Notes: a model not told the origin generated them from the sequence alone. DNA of 64,000 nucleotides from Bacteroidota bacterium (GCA_003045895.1 PZPC01000025.1:1-64000); one strand, 5' to 3'; shown: positions 51,455-60,800, counted from the stretch's first letter. A program made the numbers and translations.

Positions 51455-52957
51455 ATGAAAAGATTCCTCCTCCTGTGCAGCTTGTTTGCCGTGGCCGTTT
51501 CGCTCAACGCCCAGGCCGATGCCCCGGCAGCCACCCCGCCGGGTGAGGTAAGCACCACCGAACAAAGCGTCACCATCAATGGTAAAACCATTCCCCTGAC
51601 CGCTCAGGCGGGTACTTTTCAATTGCGCGACGAAAATAACGACCCCATTGCCCTCATGGGGTTCACCAGTTATACCCAGAAAAATGGCAACAACACCCGA
51701 CCTATCGTTTTTGCCTACAATGGCGGTCCGGGGTCTTCTTCCTTCTGGTTGCACATGGGCGTACTGGGGCCTAAGCGCATTGTGGTCAACGACCCCGATT
51801 TCATGCCAGCAGCACCCTACCCATTGGTCAATAACGAATTTTCCATCCTCGATCTGGCCGATCTGGTGATGATTGATCCCGTAGGTACGGGGTTGAGTAT
51901 ACCCATTGGCAAAGCCAAGTTTGTCGATTTTTGGGGAGTCGATCAGGATATTCGCAGCATCAGCCTCTTCATTACGCAATACCTTATCGCCCACGATCGC
52001 CTCAACTCGCCCAAGTTCCTGCTCGGTGAAAGCTACGGAACCTTTCGCAATGCGGGTGTGATGAGCAAGTTGCTCGATCAGGGGATTGAACTCAATGGGG
52101 TGATCATGGTGTCGGCCGTTTTCGATCTGCGCACCCTGCTGTTTCCTCCCAACGATGACCTTCCCTACATCGTCCATTTTCCTACTTATGCCGCTACGGC
52201 CTGGTACCACGATAAAATTTCCAATAAAAACCCCAATTTGGAAAAATTCCTGGCAGAAGTACGATTGTTTACTGCGGAAACCTACGTCATGGCTCTCTTC
52301 CGGGGCGATCAACTGCCGCCTGCCGACCGCCAAAAGGTGGCTGAAAGGCTGGCCTATTATTCCGGGCTCAGTACCGAATTCTGGCTCCGGGCCGACCTGC
52401 GGGTGACCGCCAGCGAATACTTCCAGGAACTCCTGCGCACAGAGGGGCTTACGGTGGGTCGCCTCGATTCCCGCTACTCGGGCATCAACCAGGATCTGCT
52501 CAGCCAGGAAGCCGATTACGATCCCCAGAGCGCAGCGATCTCGCCGGCTTATATCACGACCTTCCTGAACTATTTTCACCACGACCTGGGTGTGCGTCCA
52601 GACCTGCAGTACACCATCACTGCCGGGCGTCGTGAAGGCTTCAAATGGGATTGGAAACACGAGGGCAACGTCATTTGGAATGCCAACGCTGCCGTGAATA
52701 CCGGCCCGGACATGGCCAGGGCCCTCACCCAAGCCCCCAACATGAAGGTGCTTATCCTCAATGGCTATTACGATATTGCTACCATTTTCTACGGGGTAGA
52801 GCACAGCATCGATCACCTGGGATTATCTGCCAGGATCAAGGACAATATCAGCATGAAATACTACGAATCAGGGCACATGATGTACATCCACCAACCTTCT
52901 CTGGAAAAATTTAAAACGGATGTTGGCAGCTTTATCACGGGCTGCCTGCAGCGGTAG
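51455..52957 (+). CDS. Exported serine carboxypeptidase (S10 family)
   Basis: 500 residues from the ATG at 51455. A signal peptide (FLLLCSLFAVAVSLNA) precedes the mature enzyme. The alpha/beta-hydrolase fold shows the oxyanion/entry segment YNGGPGSSSFWLH, the nucleophile elbow GESYGTF (S193), the Asp in NGYYDIATIF (D440), and the His in YESGHMMYIHQPS (H474). These enzymes remove amino acids from peptide C-termini, typically at acidic pH. It is likely periplasmic and used for peptide nutrition. Single gene with its own promoter. Confidence 0.9.
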   Translation: MKRFLLLCSLFAVAVSLNAQADAPAATPPGEVSTTEQSVTINGKTIPLTAQAGTFQLRDENNDPIALMGFTSYTQKNGNNTRPIVFAYNGGPGSSSFWLHMGVLGPKRIVVNDPDFMPAAPYPLVNNEFSILDLADLVMIDPVGTGLSIPIGKAKFVDFWGVDQDIRSISLFITQYLIAHDRLNSPKFLLGESYGTFRNAGVMSKLLDQGIELNGVIMVSAVFDLRTLLFPPNDDLPYIVHFPTYAATAWYHDKISNKNPNLEKFLAEVRLFTAETYVMALFRGDQLPPADRQKVAERLAYYSGLSTEFWLRADLRVTASEYFQELLRTEGLTVGRLDSRYSGINQDLLSQEADYDPQSAAISPAYITTFLNYFHHDLGVRPDLQYTITAGRREGFKWDWKHEGNVIWNANAAVNTGPDMARALTQAPNMKVLILNGYYDIATIFYGVEHSIDHLGLSARIKDNISMKYYESGHMMYIHQPSLEKFKTDVGSFITGCLQR

Positions 52958-53058
52958 GGGAGATGGCGGCCCAAAGGTGACGGCTAAGCGCCTGTTGCTA
53001 CTGTTCCGGGCCGTGCCCAATTGTCGGCCATCACTAACCCGCAAGGCGGCGGGGCTAC

Positions 53059-53943
53059 CTAATCATTGCGCGTGTCCTGGCCCCAGTTGAGTTTGCCACG
53101 GAGGGTGTCGAGGAAACTGACGTTCTGCAGTTTGACCAGCTTAAAGGTGAAATCGTTTTTCCGCACGGCCAACTGGTGAGCTGCGGTAATGGGTTCAAAG
53201 CGGGAGTCGAGGGTGCAGAGGAAATTTTCGGCGCGGCCCTCAATTTCGAAGGAAATAACGGCGTCGTCACTCATCACAATTGGCCGCACGTTGAGGTTGT
53301 GGGGGGCGACAGGCGTAATGATAAAATTGCCGGAGCCCGGAAAAATAATGGGCCCGCCACAACTGAGACTATAGCCCGTAGACCCCGTGGGGGTAGCCAC
53401 AATGATGCCATCGGCCCAGTAGGAGTTCAGGTAAGCGCCGTTGATGAAGGTGTGAATAGTGATCATGCTCGACGTGTCCCGCTTGAGGATCGTAAAGTCG
53501 TTGAGCGCCACGGGAATGTCGCCAAAGAGCGGCAGGTTGGATTCGAGGTAAAGTGAGCGCCGCTCCTCTATACTGTACATGCCGCGCGTCAGCATCGTAA
53601 TGGATTCGCGAATGTGCTTCTTTTCGATGGTGGCCAAAAAGCCCAGTCGGCCCAGGTTGATCCCGAAAATAGGAGTCTGACTGTCCCGGATATAGGTAAT
53701 GGCCTCGAGGATCGTGCCATCTCCACCCAGCGTAATGCAGCAGTCGAAGCGCTTGACCGAAAAGTCGATGTAGCCCTCAAAAACGCCCACGTCGCGGGTG
53801 AATTTAACCTTCCCCTTGAGCGTTTGCAAGTAAGGACCATACACGTAGGTATTGATCTGAAACTCGGCCAGTACATCAAAGAGCTCCTGGATACTGGGCA
53901 GGTCCTTTTCCTTGAGTTGCTTACTGAAGACAATGACTTGCAT
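53059..53943 (-). CDS. nadK: NAD kinase
   Basis: 294 residues. The NAD-kinase GGDGT motif (TLGGDGTILEA, about 71-81) is present with the catalytic-site Asp D75. FGINLGRLGFLA follows, and the second NAD-binding stretch ATPTGSTGYSLSCGGPI. It phosphorylates NAD+ to NADP+ in the cytosol using ATP. It begins 9 bases after gldE ends, on the same strand, so it is co-transcribed with gldE. Confidence 0.94.
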   Translation of the reverse strand: MQVIVFSKQLKEKDLPSIQELFDVLAEFQINTYVYGPYLQTLKGKVKFTRDVGVFEGYIDFSVKRFDCCITLGGDGTILEAITYIRDSQTPIFGINLGRLGFLATIEKKHIRESITMLTRGMYSIEERRSLYLESNLPLFGDIPVALNDFTILKRDTSSMITIHTFINGAYLNSYWADGIIVATPTGSTGYSLSCGGPIIFPGSGNFIITPVAPHNLNVRPIVMSDDAVISFEIEGRAENFLCTLDSRFEPITAAHQLAVRKNDFTFKLVKLQNVSFLDTLRGKLNWGQDTRND

Positions 53944-53952
53944 AGCCGGCGT

Positions 53953-55383
53953 TTATTCCTCTCCGTGACGAAGCAGGGTGATTAATATCTTTTCAATCCG
54001 GCGCTTACTGACGGTGAGTGCTTTAAAGGAAAAGTCGCTGAGGATAATTTCCTGGTCTTTTTTAGGCATGCGCCCCAACCGCTCGAGGATTAGCCCGGCC
54101 AGGGATTCCGATTCGCCCTTGATCGCGCCAAAGGAATTGCTTTCGATGTTCATGATCCGGCACACATCATTCAGCATGGATTTGCCTTCAAAGACGTAGT
54201 TGTAGTCATCAATTTTTTGGAAAATCACGTCGGGTTCGTCATCAAATTCGTCCTGAATTTCACCAATCACTTCCTCCAGTACGTCTTCGAGGGTCACGAT
54301 GCCCGAAGTGCCACCGTATTCATCCACCACCACGGCCATGTGCAGGTGCTGGATCTGAAAGTCGCGGAGCAAATCATTGATCTTTTTAGATTCCGGCACG
54401 AAAAGGACGTCCGTACGGATGAGGTGCTGCCAGCCAAACTCGGGGGCTTCGTGGAGGTGCAGCAGGAGATCTTTGGCGTAAAGCATCCCCGTTACGTTGT
54501 CGGCATCATTGGCGTAAACCGGAAACCTGGAATAGCCCGACTCCCGAATGGTAACCAGCACCTCGGGGTAGGTCGATAGTTCGTTGATGGCCACCACATC
54601 GACCCGTGAGCGCATAATCTGGCGCACATTGACTTCCGCGAACTTAATGATCCGTTTGAGGATGTCCATATCCTTGTCCCCTCCGTTTTCCTGAGAGACG
54701 GTCAGGTCAATGGCTTCGCCAATGTCTTCTTTACTGGTCAGCCCAACGGTACTTTGCTTAGCCGACAGGCGGCGCTCCAGGCGGTGTGACCAGCTGACGA
54801 GCAGCTTGCTCAGGGGCGCAAACAGCTGCATGGTGAGGCTCAGTGGCCCCGACATGAAGCGGGCCAGCTGGATGCTGTTAAGACTGGCGTAGACCTTGGG
54901 GGTTACCTCGCCAAACAAAACCAGCAAAAAGGTAATACCAACCACCGTGATGGTAAAGTCGGTGAGGTTGGCCAGGGTGTCTGCGGTGAAATTTTGCATC
55001 CAGATCCAGCCCGACTGCCAACTGTTGACCCAACCCAGAATTCTGTTCTTGGGCAAGATTTGTCCCACCACGATTTCCGCCAGCAGAACGATGGCAATAT
55101 TGATGAAATTGTTATTGATCAGGATGGTAGCCAGCAGTTTTTCGGGCTGCGATAGCAACCAGAGCATCCGGCGACTGATGTTGTCACCTTCCTGTTCCAG
55201 GCGTTCATGGTCGTTGGGCGAAAGCGAGAAATAGGCAATTTCTGAGCCCGAAATCAGTGCGGAGCAAATCAGTAAGAGGATGAGGCCAAGAATACCAAAG
55301 GTAATCTCCCCGGCTAAACTCATGCCTAGCAAGTGATGTGTTGCAAGAAGAAAAAAATTAAAACTATCCGGTTCAGGTTCCAC
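53953..55383 (-). CDS. gldE: Gliding motility-associated protein GldE (CNNM/CorC-type)
   Basis: 476 residues from a GTG start, kept because the EPEPDSFNFFLL stretch after it is typical of GldE; an ATG at 55323 is the alternative. The CNNM membrane domain has three or four helices (GILGLILLLICSALISGSEIAYFSLSP, quoted in part; NNNFINIAIVLLAE). Two CBS domains follow (VRQIMRSRVDVVAI; YGGTSGIVTLEDVLEEVIGEI) and a CorC_HlyC domain at the C-terminus. It is needed for gliding motility and/or T9SS in Bacteroidota. gldD, usually next, is not here; nadK is. Confidence 0.85.
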   Translation of the reverse strand: MEPEPDSFNFFLLATHHLLGMSLAGEITFGILGLILLLICSALISGSEIAYFSLSPNDHERLEQEGDNISRRMLWLLSQPEKLLATILINNNFINIAIVLLAEIVVGQILPKNRILGWVNSWQSGWIWMQNFTADTLANLTDFTITVVGITFLLVLFGEVTPKVYASLNSIQLARFMSGPLSLTMQLFAPLSKLLVSWSHRLERRLSAKQSTVGLTSKEDIGEAIDLTVSQENGGDKDMDILKRIIKFAEVNVRQIMRSRVDVVAINELSTYPEVLVTIRESGYSRFPVYANDADNVTGMLYAKDLLLHLHEAPEFGWQHLIRTDVLFVPESKKINDLLRDFQIQHLHMAVVVDEYGGTSGIVTLEDVLEEVIGEIQDEFDDEPDVIFQKIDDYNYVFEGKSMLNDVCRIMNIESNSFGAIKGESESLAGLILERLGRMPKKDQEIILSDFSFKALTVSKRRIEKILITLLRHGEE

Positions 55384-55552
55384 CAGCTATACATTAGTAA
55401 GTTCTTTGACAAATCCCGTTGGTGTAGTCAAGGCACAATAAAAACGAACCCACTGGGTAGTCGCTTTTTTAGGCCCTTTATCCCTGACCACGGAAGCTGT
55501 CAAAGAGGGTATTATTGGTATGATAATATCTGTTACCAAAATTGGGTGTGGA

Positions 55553-56035
55553 TTAAAATGGCAAATCGTCATCCGCTTCCTGCACGGGTGCCTGGGGACC
55601 CGGATCATTTCCCGAATTTCCCGTAGTGGCGGTGCTTACTTTTGTCATGCTATGTGGCATATCGTCAGTAGCCATGGGGTAGGAATCGGTGTGCCCACCA
55701 TCAACCTCGTCCCGACGCGTCAGTGCCCGGAAATAGCTGGCCACGACCTCCGTCGTTTTGCGGTTGTTGCCATCCTGATCCTGCCAGGTGCGGTGGGTAA
55801 GTTTTCCTTCGAGATAAACCTGGCTTCCTTTTTGCAGTTGTTTGTCCGCCCTGTCGGCCAGGTTGCGCCAAACGACTACGTCATGCCATTCTGTTTGGGT
55901 TTGCCATTCGCCGGCTTTGTCACGGTAATTTTCGTTGGTGGCCACCGAAAACTTAGCCACTACCGCACCGTTTTCCAAACGACGAACCTCGGGATCTCGC
56001 CCCAGGTTGCCTATAAGTATAACCCGATTAACCAT
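55553..56035 (-). CDS. ssb: Single-stranded DNA-binding protein, main type
   Basis: 160 residues. OB fold: MVNRVILIGNLGRDPEVRRL, KFSVATNENYRD, TEWHDVVVWRNLADRA, KGSQVYLEGKLTHRTWQDQDG. A flexible linker leads to the acidic tip ADDDLPF, the partner-recruiting end that the two short paralogues (20655, 21226) lack. It coats single-stranded DNA during replication and repair. It sits in the conserved mutY-ssb-gldE order. Confidence 0.93.
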   Translation of the reverse strand: MVNRVILIGNLGRDPEVRRLENGAVVAKFSVATNENYRDKAGEWQTQTEWHDVVVWRNLADRADKQLQKGSQVYLEGKLTHRTWQDQDGNNRKTTEVVASYFRALTRRDEVDGGHTDSYPMATDDMPHSMTKVSTATTGNSGNDPGPQAPVQEADDDLPF

Positions 56036-56063
56036 AAACGCTGCCGTAGTTTTATTCTATAAT

Positions 56064-57143
56064 TTAAAATAAATATAAAAAGTTATCTTCGAAGTAACAA
56101 CTGATGACTTTTGGAAAGGCAAATTTACGCCATTTTTTTGGCTTAACCTGGATAAAATTTCCGGGGAGGTTTGCCAGCGGTGGGCCGTCCAGGTTAATTT
56201 CCCAAAATGTAGCGATAATTTTTTGGTGGGTAAGCTCTTGTTTTCTCGGGCCTACCCGGCGCTGCAGCGTCAGCTGGGCGGGGTTTAGCCAGGCTGGCCA
56301 GTTGGGGTGAGTTGGCAGGTCTGACCAGGCCTCTACCAGGTCAGCCGTTTCCAGCAGTGGAAACTGGTACAGGTTGCGCCAGATATCAGCACGCATGCGC
56401 TTTTCAAGGATTCGAAAATCGGGATGTTGAACAACCAGGAACTGAAAATAGCGGGTGGTGCGCACGAGCTTCTTGATCTTGATGGGGCGTTCAGGAGCCG
56501 TACCTTGCTCCAGCGCCCGACACCGCTCGGCCAGCGGGCATTCGCTACAGCGCGGCGCCTTGGGGGTGCAAACCGTTGCCCCCAGGTCCATAATGGCCTG
56601 GTTGTAGGTGGCGGCCTGGTCGGGCGGCAGCAGGCGCTGCGCCAATTGGGCATAATGGCGTTTGCCGGCGGTGGTGTCAATGGGGGTGGAATCGTCAAAA
56701 AATCGCGCCAGCACCCGGTACACATTGCCATCAACCACTGCGTAGGGCAGCCGAAATGCAAAGGAAGCAATGGCGGCGGCGGTGTAGGGGCCAACGCCGC
56801 GCAACTGCAGGATGTCTTCGTAGCGTTGGGGGAACTGCCCGCCAAGTTCCTGGTGGATGTACTGGGCTGTAGCCTGCAGGTTGCGGGCCCGGGAGTAGTA
56901 GCCCAGTCCTTCCCAAAGCTTCATCACCTCGTCTTCTGGTGCGGTGGCCAGGTCGCCAACGGTGGGGTACTGTTGTTTGAATTTTTCAAAATAAGGCCCA
57001 CCTTGTTCCGCCCGCGTCTGTTGCAAGATAATTTCGGACAACCAGATCAGGTAGGGATCGGCCAGGTGTTTCCAGGCTAAAGGACGGCGGCTGGGATCAT
57101 ACCAGCCGAGCAGGGCAGTGGGGAAAAAATCAAATACGGTCAT
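56064..57143 (-). CDS. mutY: Adenine DNA glycosylase MutY
   Basis: 359 residues from the ATG at 57143. The helix-hairpin-helix (LRGVGPYTAAAIASFAF) and catalytic Asp in VVDGNVYRVLARF are present, as is the E of RAEQGGPYFEKF. The 4Fe-4S cluster is C-x6-C-x2-C-x5-C (CTPKAPRCSECPLAERC). The C-terminal NUDIX-like domain (RYFQFLVV...) recognises 8-oxo-G. It removes A opposite 8-oxo-G. The ssb gene follows 28 bases later. Confidence 0.95.
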   Translation of the reverse strand: MTVFDFFPTALLGWYDPSRRPLAWKHLADPYLIWLSEIILQQTRAEQGGPYFEKFKQQYPTVGDLATAPEDEVMKLWEGLGYYSRARNLQATAQYIHQELGGQFPQRYEDILQLRGVGPYTAAAIASFAFRLPYAVVDGNVYRVLARFFDDSTPIDTTAGKRHYAQLAQRLLPPDQAATYNQAIMDLGATVCTPKAPRCSECPLAERCRALEQGTAPERPIKIKKLVRTTRYFQFLVVQHPDFRILEKRMRADIWRNLYQFPLLETADLVEAWSDLPTHPNWPAWLNPAQLTLQRRVGPRKQELTHQKIIATFWEINLDGPPLANLPGNFIQVKPKKWRKFAFPKVISCYFEDNFLYLF

Positions 57144-57158
57144 AAGGGCAAAATGCAA

Positions 57159-57187
57159 GCAGCAACAAATATAACATTTGTTGCTGC
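57159..57187 (-). terminator. Hairpin between the sigma factor gene and mutY
   Basis: A perfect 12-bp stem (57159-57170 with 57176-57187), loop ATAAC. On the minus strand it follows the sigma factor stop and precedes the mutY start, and a moderately T-rich stretch follows. Confidence 0.6.
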
Positions 57188-57229
57188 TGCCTGAAGGGGG
57201 AAATTTATTGAAATCGTTGCCAAAGTTTA

Positions 57230-57772
57230 CTATTGCACTTCTATACTTTGCTTAGAGAAATTCAAATTGCCGTAACTTTTCTTGATCTGCAACTTCAGGT
57301 CCTTACGGGCAAAGAAAATACGACTCTTAACCGTTCCGAGGGGAAGGTCCAGGTAATCCGCAATTTCCTGGTACTTGTAACCCTGGTAATGCATTAGAAA
57401 TGGAATGCGAATGCTGTCGTCCAGCCCATCAACCATGACAGTTAATTCCTTCATCATGATACTACTTTCGGCTTGGTTACTGATCGCATTTGCACCAGAA
57501 TTGATGTAATACTGGTTTTCAGTGGTGTCCATAATCGTGTTGGCCTTTACCTTCTTCCGATAATTGTTGATGAAGATGTTCTTCATAATCGTAAACAACC
57601 AGGCCTTAAAGTTGGTGCCTGGGCGGAATTTGTCTCGGTTGGTCAACGCCCGGAAAGCAGTTTCCTGGTAAAGATCGCGCGCATCTTCGCCGTTCTTCGT
57701 CAGGCTGTAGGCAAAAGACTGGAGCAGTGAAGTCATTTGGCTAAGGCGGGTATCAAACTCAATTTGTGACAT
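57230..57772 (-). CDS. ECF-type RNA polymerase sigma factor
   Basis: 180 residues from the ATG at 57772; an earlier start at 57805 adds 11 residues with no role. Sigma region 2 (LLQSFAYSLTKNGEDARDLYQETAFRAL, quoted in part; DARDLYQETAFRAL; NFKAWLFTIMKNIFINNYRK) and region 4 (IPFLMHYQGYKYQEIADYLDLPLGTVKSRIFFARKDL, key part EIADYLDLPLGTVKSRIF) are present; regions 1 and 3 are absent. It redirects RNA polymerase to a subset of promoters. No anti-sigma gene is adjacent. A promoter is visible upstream. Confidence 0.93.
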   Translation of the reverse strand: MSQIEFDTRLSQMTSLLQSFAYSLTKNGEDARDLYQETAFRALTNRDKFRPGTNFKAWLFTIMKNIFINNYRKKVKANTIMDTTENQYYINSGANAISNQAESSIMMKELTVMVDGLDDSIRIPFLMHYQGYKYQEIADYLDLPLGTVKSRIFFARKDLKLQIKKSYGNLNFSKQSIEVQ

Positions 57773-57823
57773 TTTCGTAAGTTTTGTGGAGAACTGGATA
57801 AACAATTACTTCCTTTGTTGAAT

Positions 57824-57855
57824 CAAATGTATGGCAAGTTTCAACAAAAACCAAG
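57824..57855 (-). promoter_or_regulatory. Bacteroidota-type promoter for the ECF sigma factor
   Basis: Minus strand: TACATTTG at 57824-57831 (-7) with CTTG at 57852-57855, 20 bases upstream, as the -33. The start codon is about 52 bases downstream. The remainder of 57773-58068 is AT-rich with no gene. Confidence 0.5.
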
Positions 57856-58068
57856 TCTAGCGCTATTAAAAATTTTAATCAGGGGCTTTTTGCGGACGTG
57901 TTTTTTGGTAATAAAACAATAATCAACTGATAGTGAGTCACTTGAAAAGAATAATGAGAAAAAAATATTTTTATTTATTTTTCAATAAATTTTGAAAAAT
58001 AGGATCTTTTGTTGAATGTCTACCCGCTTTTGGTGCTGTTTTGTTAAACAAAACACGGCTGAAAGTAC

Positions 58069-59154
58069 CTATTTTTGGGCAACGGCGATGAGCCAGGCGG
58101 CAATTGCCCCGAAAAACAGATTGGGCAGCCAGACACTTAACACGACCGGAATGGTTTGCCCCACCGCGAAGACCGAGGCAAAACGGGAGAGGATCAGGAA
58201 CAACGCACCGAGCAAAATGCCAACGGCCAGGTGGATACCCAGTCCTCCGCGTACTTTGCGCGCAGCGACGGCCACCCCAATGAGCGCCAGGATAATAACC
58301 GTGAAGGGTTCAGCGGTGCGACGCCACAACTCAGCTTCGTATCTGGCGGTATTGCCAACGCCCCGCGATCGTTGTTTTTGAATGTAGTAGATCAGCTCCG
58401 AAGTGTTCATCATGGATTGCTGGTCTTTGTAATCGATGAAATCAGCAGGCTGCATATTCAGCACCGTGTCCAACTGTTTACCCACGCCTGCTACAATGGT
58501 TTCGTGCAGCCCGTCGAAAGTTCTGATCTCGTAATTGCTGAGCCGCCATTTGTCGGGGGCACCCTGCCATTCGGCACTGGTCGCCTTGAGCAGGTAAACC
58601 AGCTCGTTGCCCTGGTAGCGTTCCAGCCGGAAGCCCCGAATGGTGCTGTCGCGCTTGCGCCAGAAATTGACGTAAGCCACCGTATTGGTGTCCAGAAACA
58701 TATGAATGTTCCGTTGTTTGCCTTCGTCCCGGTTGGGGTCGAAGTATTTATACTCCAGCGCCAGTCGGGTTTTGCTGCCTTCCGGAATAAAGTAATGGCT
58801 GCCTACGGCGTGGAGAATAGCAATAAAGATGGCCCCGATCAGGTAGGGTCGCAAGAGCCGATTGAAACTAACCCCTGCGTTGAAGATACTCAGGATCTCA
58901 GAATTGTTGGCCATCCGCGACGTAAAGAAGATGACCGCAATGAGCGTGAACAAGGGGAAAAGCAGCCCGTAGATGAAGATGATGAAATTGGGAAAGTAAC
59001 CCAGGATGATCTCCGACTTGGTAATCTCCGATTCAATAAATTTTTCTACTTTCTCACTGAAATCGACAATCACGGTAATCATCGTAAAGATGAGCACCGT
59101 AAAAAAAAAGGTAGAGAGGAATTTTTTTAATATGTACCAGTCAATTGTTTTCAT
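58069..59154 (-). CDS. LptF/LptG (YjgP/YjgQ) family permease
   Basis: 361 residues. Three N-terminal helices (KKFLSTFFFTVLIFTMITVIV; NFIIFIYGLLFPLFTLIAVIFFT, quoted in part) are followed by a periplasmic beta-jellyroll region (about 120-265) and three C-terminal helices (FTVIILALIGVAVAARKVRGG; LSVWLPNLFFGAIAAWLIAVA). This is the LptFG plan: with LptB and LptC it extracts LPS from the inner membrane. The start codon overlaps the tgt stop by four bases (ATGA), so translation is coupled. Confidence 0.9.
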   Translation of the reverse strand: MKTIDWYILKKFLSTFFFTVLIFTMITVIVDFSEKVEKFIESEITKSEIILGYFPNFIIFIYGLLFPLFTLIAVIFFTSRMANNSEILSIFNAGVSFNRLLRPYLIGAIFIAILHAVGSHYFIPEGSKTRLALEYKYFDPNRDEGKQRNIHMFLDTNTVAYVNFWRKRDSTIRGFRLERYQGNELVYLLKATSAEWQGAPDKWRLSNYEIRTFDGLHETIVAGVGKQLDTVLNMQPADFIDYKDQQSMMNTSELIYYIQKQRSRGVGNTARYEAELWRRTAEPFTVIILALIGVAVAARKVRGGLGIHLAVGILLGALFLILSRFASVFAVGQTIPVVLSVWLPNLFFGAIAAWLIAVAQK

Positions 59155-60290
59155 AACCGCCGCGCTAACTTAGGGAGCATCTCCGCTTTCCAACGCGAAA
59201 AGTCGCCAATTTGTATCTGCTGACGCGCTTCTTTTACCAACCAAAGGAAAAAAGCGAGGTTGTGGATCGAGGCCAGTTGTGCGCCCAGCAGTTCGTTGCT
59301 GTGGATCAGGTGCCGCAAGTAAGCTTTGGTATGGTAGCGGCTGGTGGGGCACGGCCCGTCGGGATCAATGGGGGAGTGGTCGTTTTTCCAGCGCAAATTT
59401 TTGATGTTCATAATACCTTCCCTGGTGTAGATCATCCCGTGGCGGGCATTGCGGGTGGGCAGTACACAGTCAAACATGTCGACCCCCAGAGCGATGCATT
59501 CCAACAGATTCACCGGCGTCCCGACGCCCATGAGGTAACGCGGCTTATCGGCGGGCAGGATGTCGCAACACAGTTCCGTGATTCGGTACATCTCCTCGTT
59601 TTTTTCCCCTACCGAAAGTCCTCCGATTGCGTTGCCCGGCAGGTCGTAGCCGGCCACGGTTTCGGCCGAAGCCCGGCGCAGGTCCTCGAAGGTACTACCC
59701 TGTACAATAGGGAAGAGGTTCTGGGTGTAGCCGTATTTGTCGGGGGTCTGGTCGCAGTGGCTCACACAACGGGCCAGCCAGCGGTTGGTCAGCTCAAGCG
59801 AGTTTTTGGCGTAGCGGTAATCCGAAGGGTAGGGCGGGCATTCGTCGAACGCCATAATAATGTCACCACCAATGCTGCGCTGGATGTCCATAGCTACTTC
59901 CGGCGAAAAGAAGTGGCGGGAACCGTCGATATGCGATTGAAAAGTAACCCCTTCCTCCTTGATCTTGCGGCGGTGAGCCAGCGAATACACCTGGTAGCCA
60001 CCACTATCGGTCAGGATGGGGCCGGTCCAGCCATTGAAGCGGTGCAGGCCACCGGCATGCTCCAGTACCTCGGTGCCGGGTCGCAAAAACAAATGGTAGG
60101 TATTGCCCAGGATAATCTGCGCTTTCACATCGTCGCGCAGCTCGTGTGCGTGCACCCCTTTCACGGAACCCACCGTGCCCACGGGCATAAAAATAGGGGT
60201 TTCGATCACCCCGTGATCCGTGGTGATTCGTCCTGCCCGGGCTTTGGATCCCGGGTCGGTATGTTCCAGTTGGAATTGTAGCTTCGGCAT
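59151..60290 (-). CDS. tgt: tRNA-guanine transglycosylase with altered zinc site
   Basis: 379 residues. The Tgt motifs are PILTDSGGYQVYSL (base-binding Asp D95), FDECPPYPSDY, GGLSVGE and GVDMFDCVLPTRNARHG (nucleophile Asp). It swaps guanine 34 for preQ1 in GUN anticodon tRNAs (queuosine pathway). In the region where bacterial Tgt has C-x-C-x2-C for zinc (about 309-314) this protein reads GPCPTS, so two of the three Cys are gone, although the later His in IHNL remains. I believe Bacteroidota Tgt often lack these Cys, so this may be a clade trait. Confidence 0.92.
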   Translation of the reverse strand: MPKLQFQLEHTDPGSKARAGRITTDHGVIETPIFMPVGTVGSVKGVHAHELRDDVKAQIILGNTYHLFLRPGTEVLEHAGGLHRFNGWTGPILTDSGGYQVYSLAHRRKIKEEGVTFQSHIDGSRHFFSPEVAMDIQRSIGGDIIMAFDECPPYPSDYRYAKNSLELTNRWLARCVSHCDQTPDKYGYTQNLFPIVQGSTFEDLRRASAETVAGYDLPGNAIGGLSVGEKNEEMYRITELCCDILPADKPRYLMGVGTPVNLLECIALGVDMFDCVLPTRNARHGMIYTREGIMNIKNLRWKNDHSPIDPDGPCPTSRYHTKAYLRHLIHSNELLGAQLASIHNLAFFLWLVKEARQQIQIGDFSRWKAEMLPKLARRL

Positions 60291-60336
60291 AGTCGTAAAT
60301 GGGAGGCGAAGGTATTGAAAAAACAGGAATTACTTA

Positions 60337-60681
60337 TTAAGCATCACCGGTTGGCTCTTGCTTCTCCGCCAACGCCGTGGCCGCATCTTCTTCCGCCACG
60401 GCAATTTCTTCCTCGGCGGTCAGCACGTTATTGATTTGCCGGTAGAACTTGCGCGATGCTTCCGACAGCCGGTCTTCCGCTACCGTTGTGTTGCTGAGAA
60501 TCTCCAGGAGGACATTGAGCCGGCCCTCGGTATCGAAAAATTTGTTGATTACCGCCATGTTGCGGTCTTCCACGATACAGTAGCCCGAATTGAAATTACC
60601 CTTCTCGTAGCGCAGGGTGTAATCCAGCTCCTGGAAAAGCTGCTCCATTTTCTTCAGACTATGGCGGGTATACTTGAACAT
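60337..60681 (-). CDS. Conserved Bacteroidota hypothetical protein
   Basis: 114 residues from the ATG at 60681. MFKYTRHSLKKMEQLFQELDY is a helix; a short strand region (NSGYCIVEDRNMAVINKFFD) follows; then a helical part and an acidic, Ala/Glu-rich tail. It is a small protein I have seen as conserved near tgt in Bacteroidota, of unknown function. It is cytosolic and about 45 bases upstream of tgt on the same strand. Confidence 0.75.
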   Translation of the reverse strand: MFKYTRHSLKKMEQLFQELDYTLRYEKGNFNSGYCIVEDRNMAVINKFFDTEGRLNVLLEILSNTTVAEDRLSEASRKFYRQINNVLTAEEEIAVAEEDAATALAEKQEPTGDA

Positions 60682-60792
60682 ACAATTAGGGATGAACGGC
60701 TGATCGGTTTGCCGGGATGCGTCGGACAACCGTTATCAGGGCAGATTTTTTAATTAATCCACAATATTAAACAACGGTAGCGTTTCTAATAC

Positions 60793-60800
60793 TAGTTTTG
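60793..60800 (+). promoter_or_regulatory. Candidate -7 promoter element for the 60822 gene
   Basis: TAGTTTTG, 22 bases before the ATG at 60822. It leaves a very short leader. -33 not evident. Confidence 0.35.

Noticed and set aside
51434-52816. Minus-strand ORF of 460 codons across the S10 peptidase
   Set aside because: Antisense shadow of the peptidase, whose catalytic triad is read in the plus frame.
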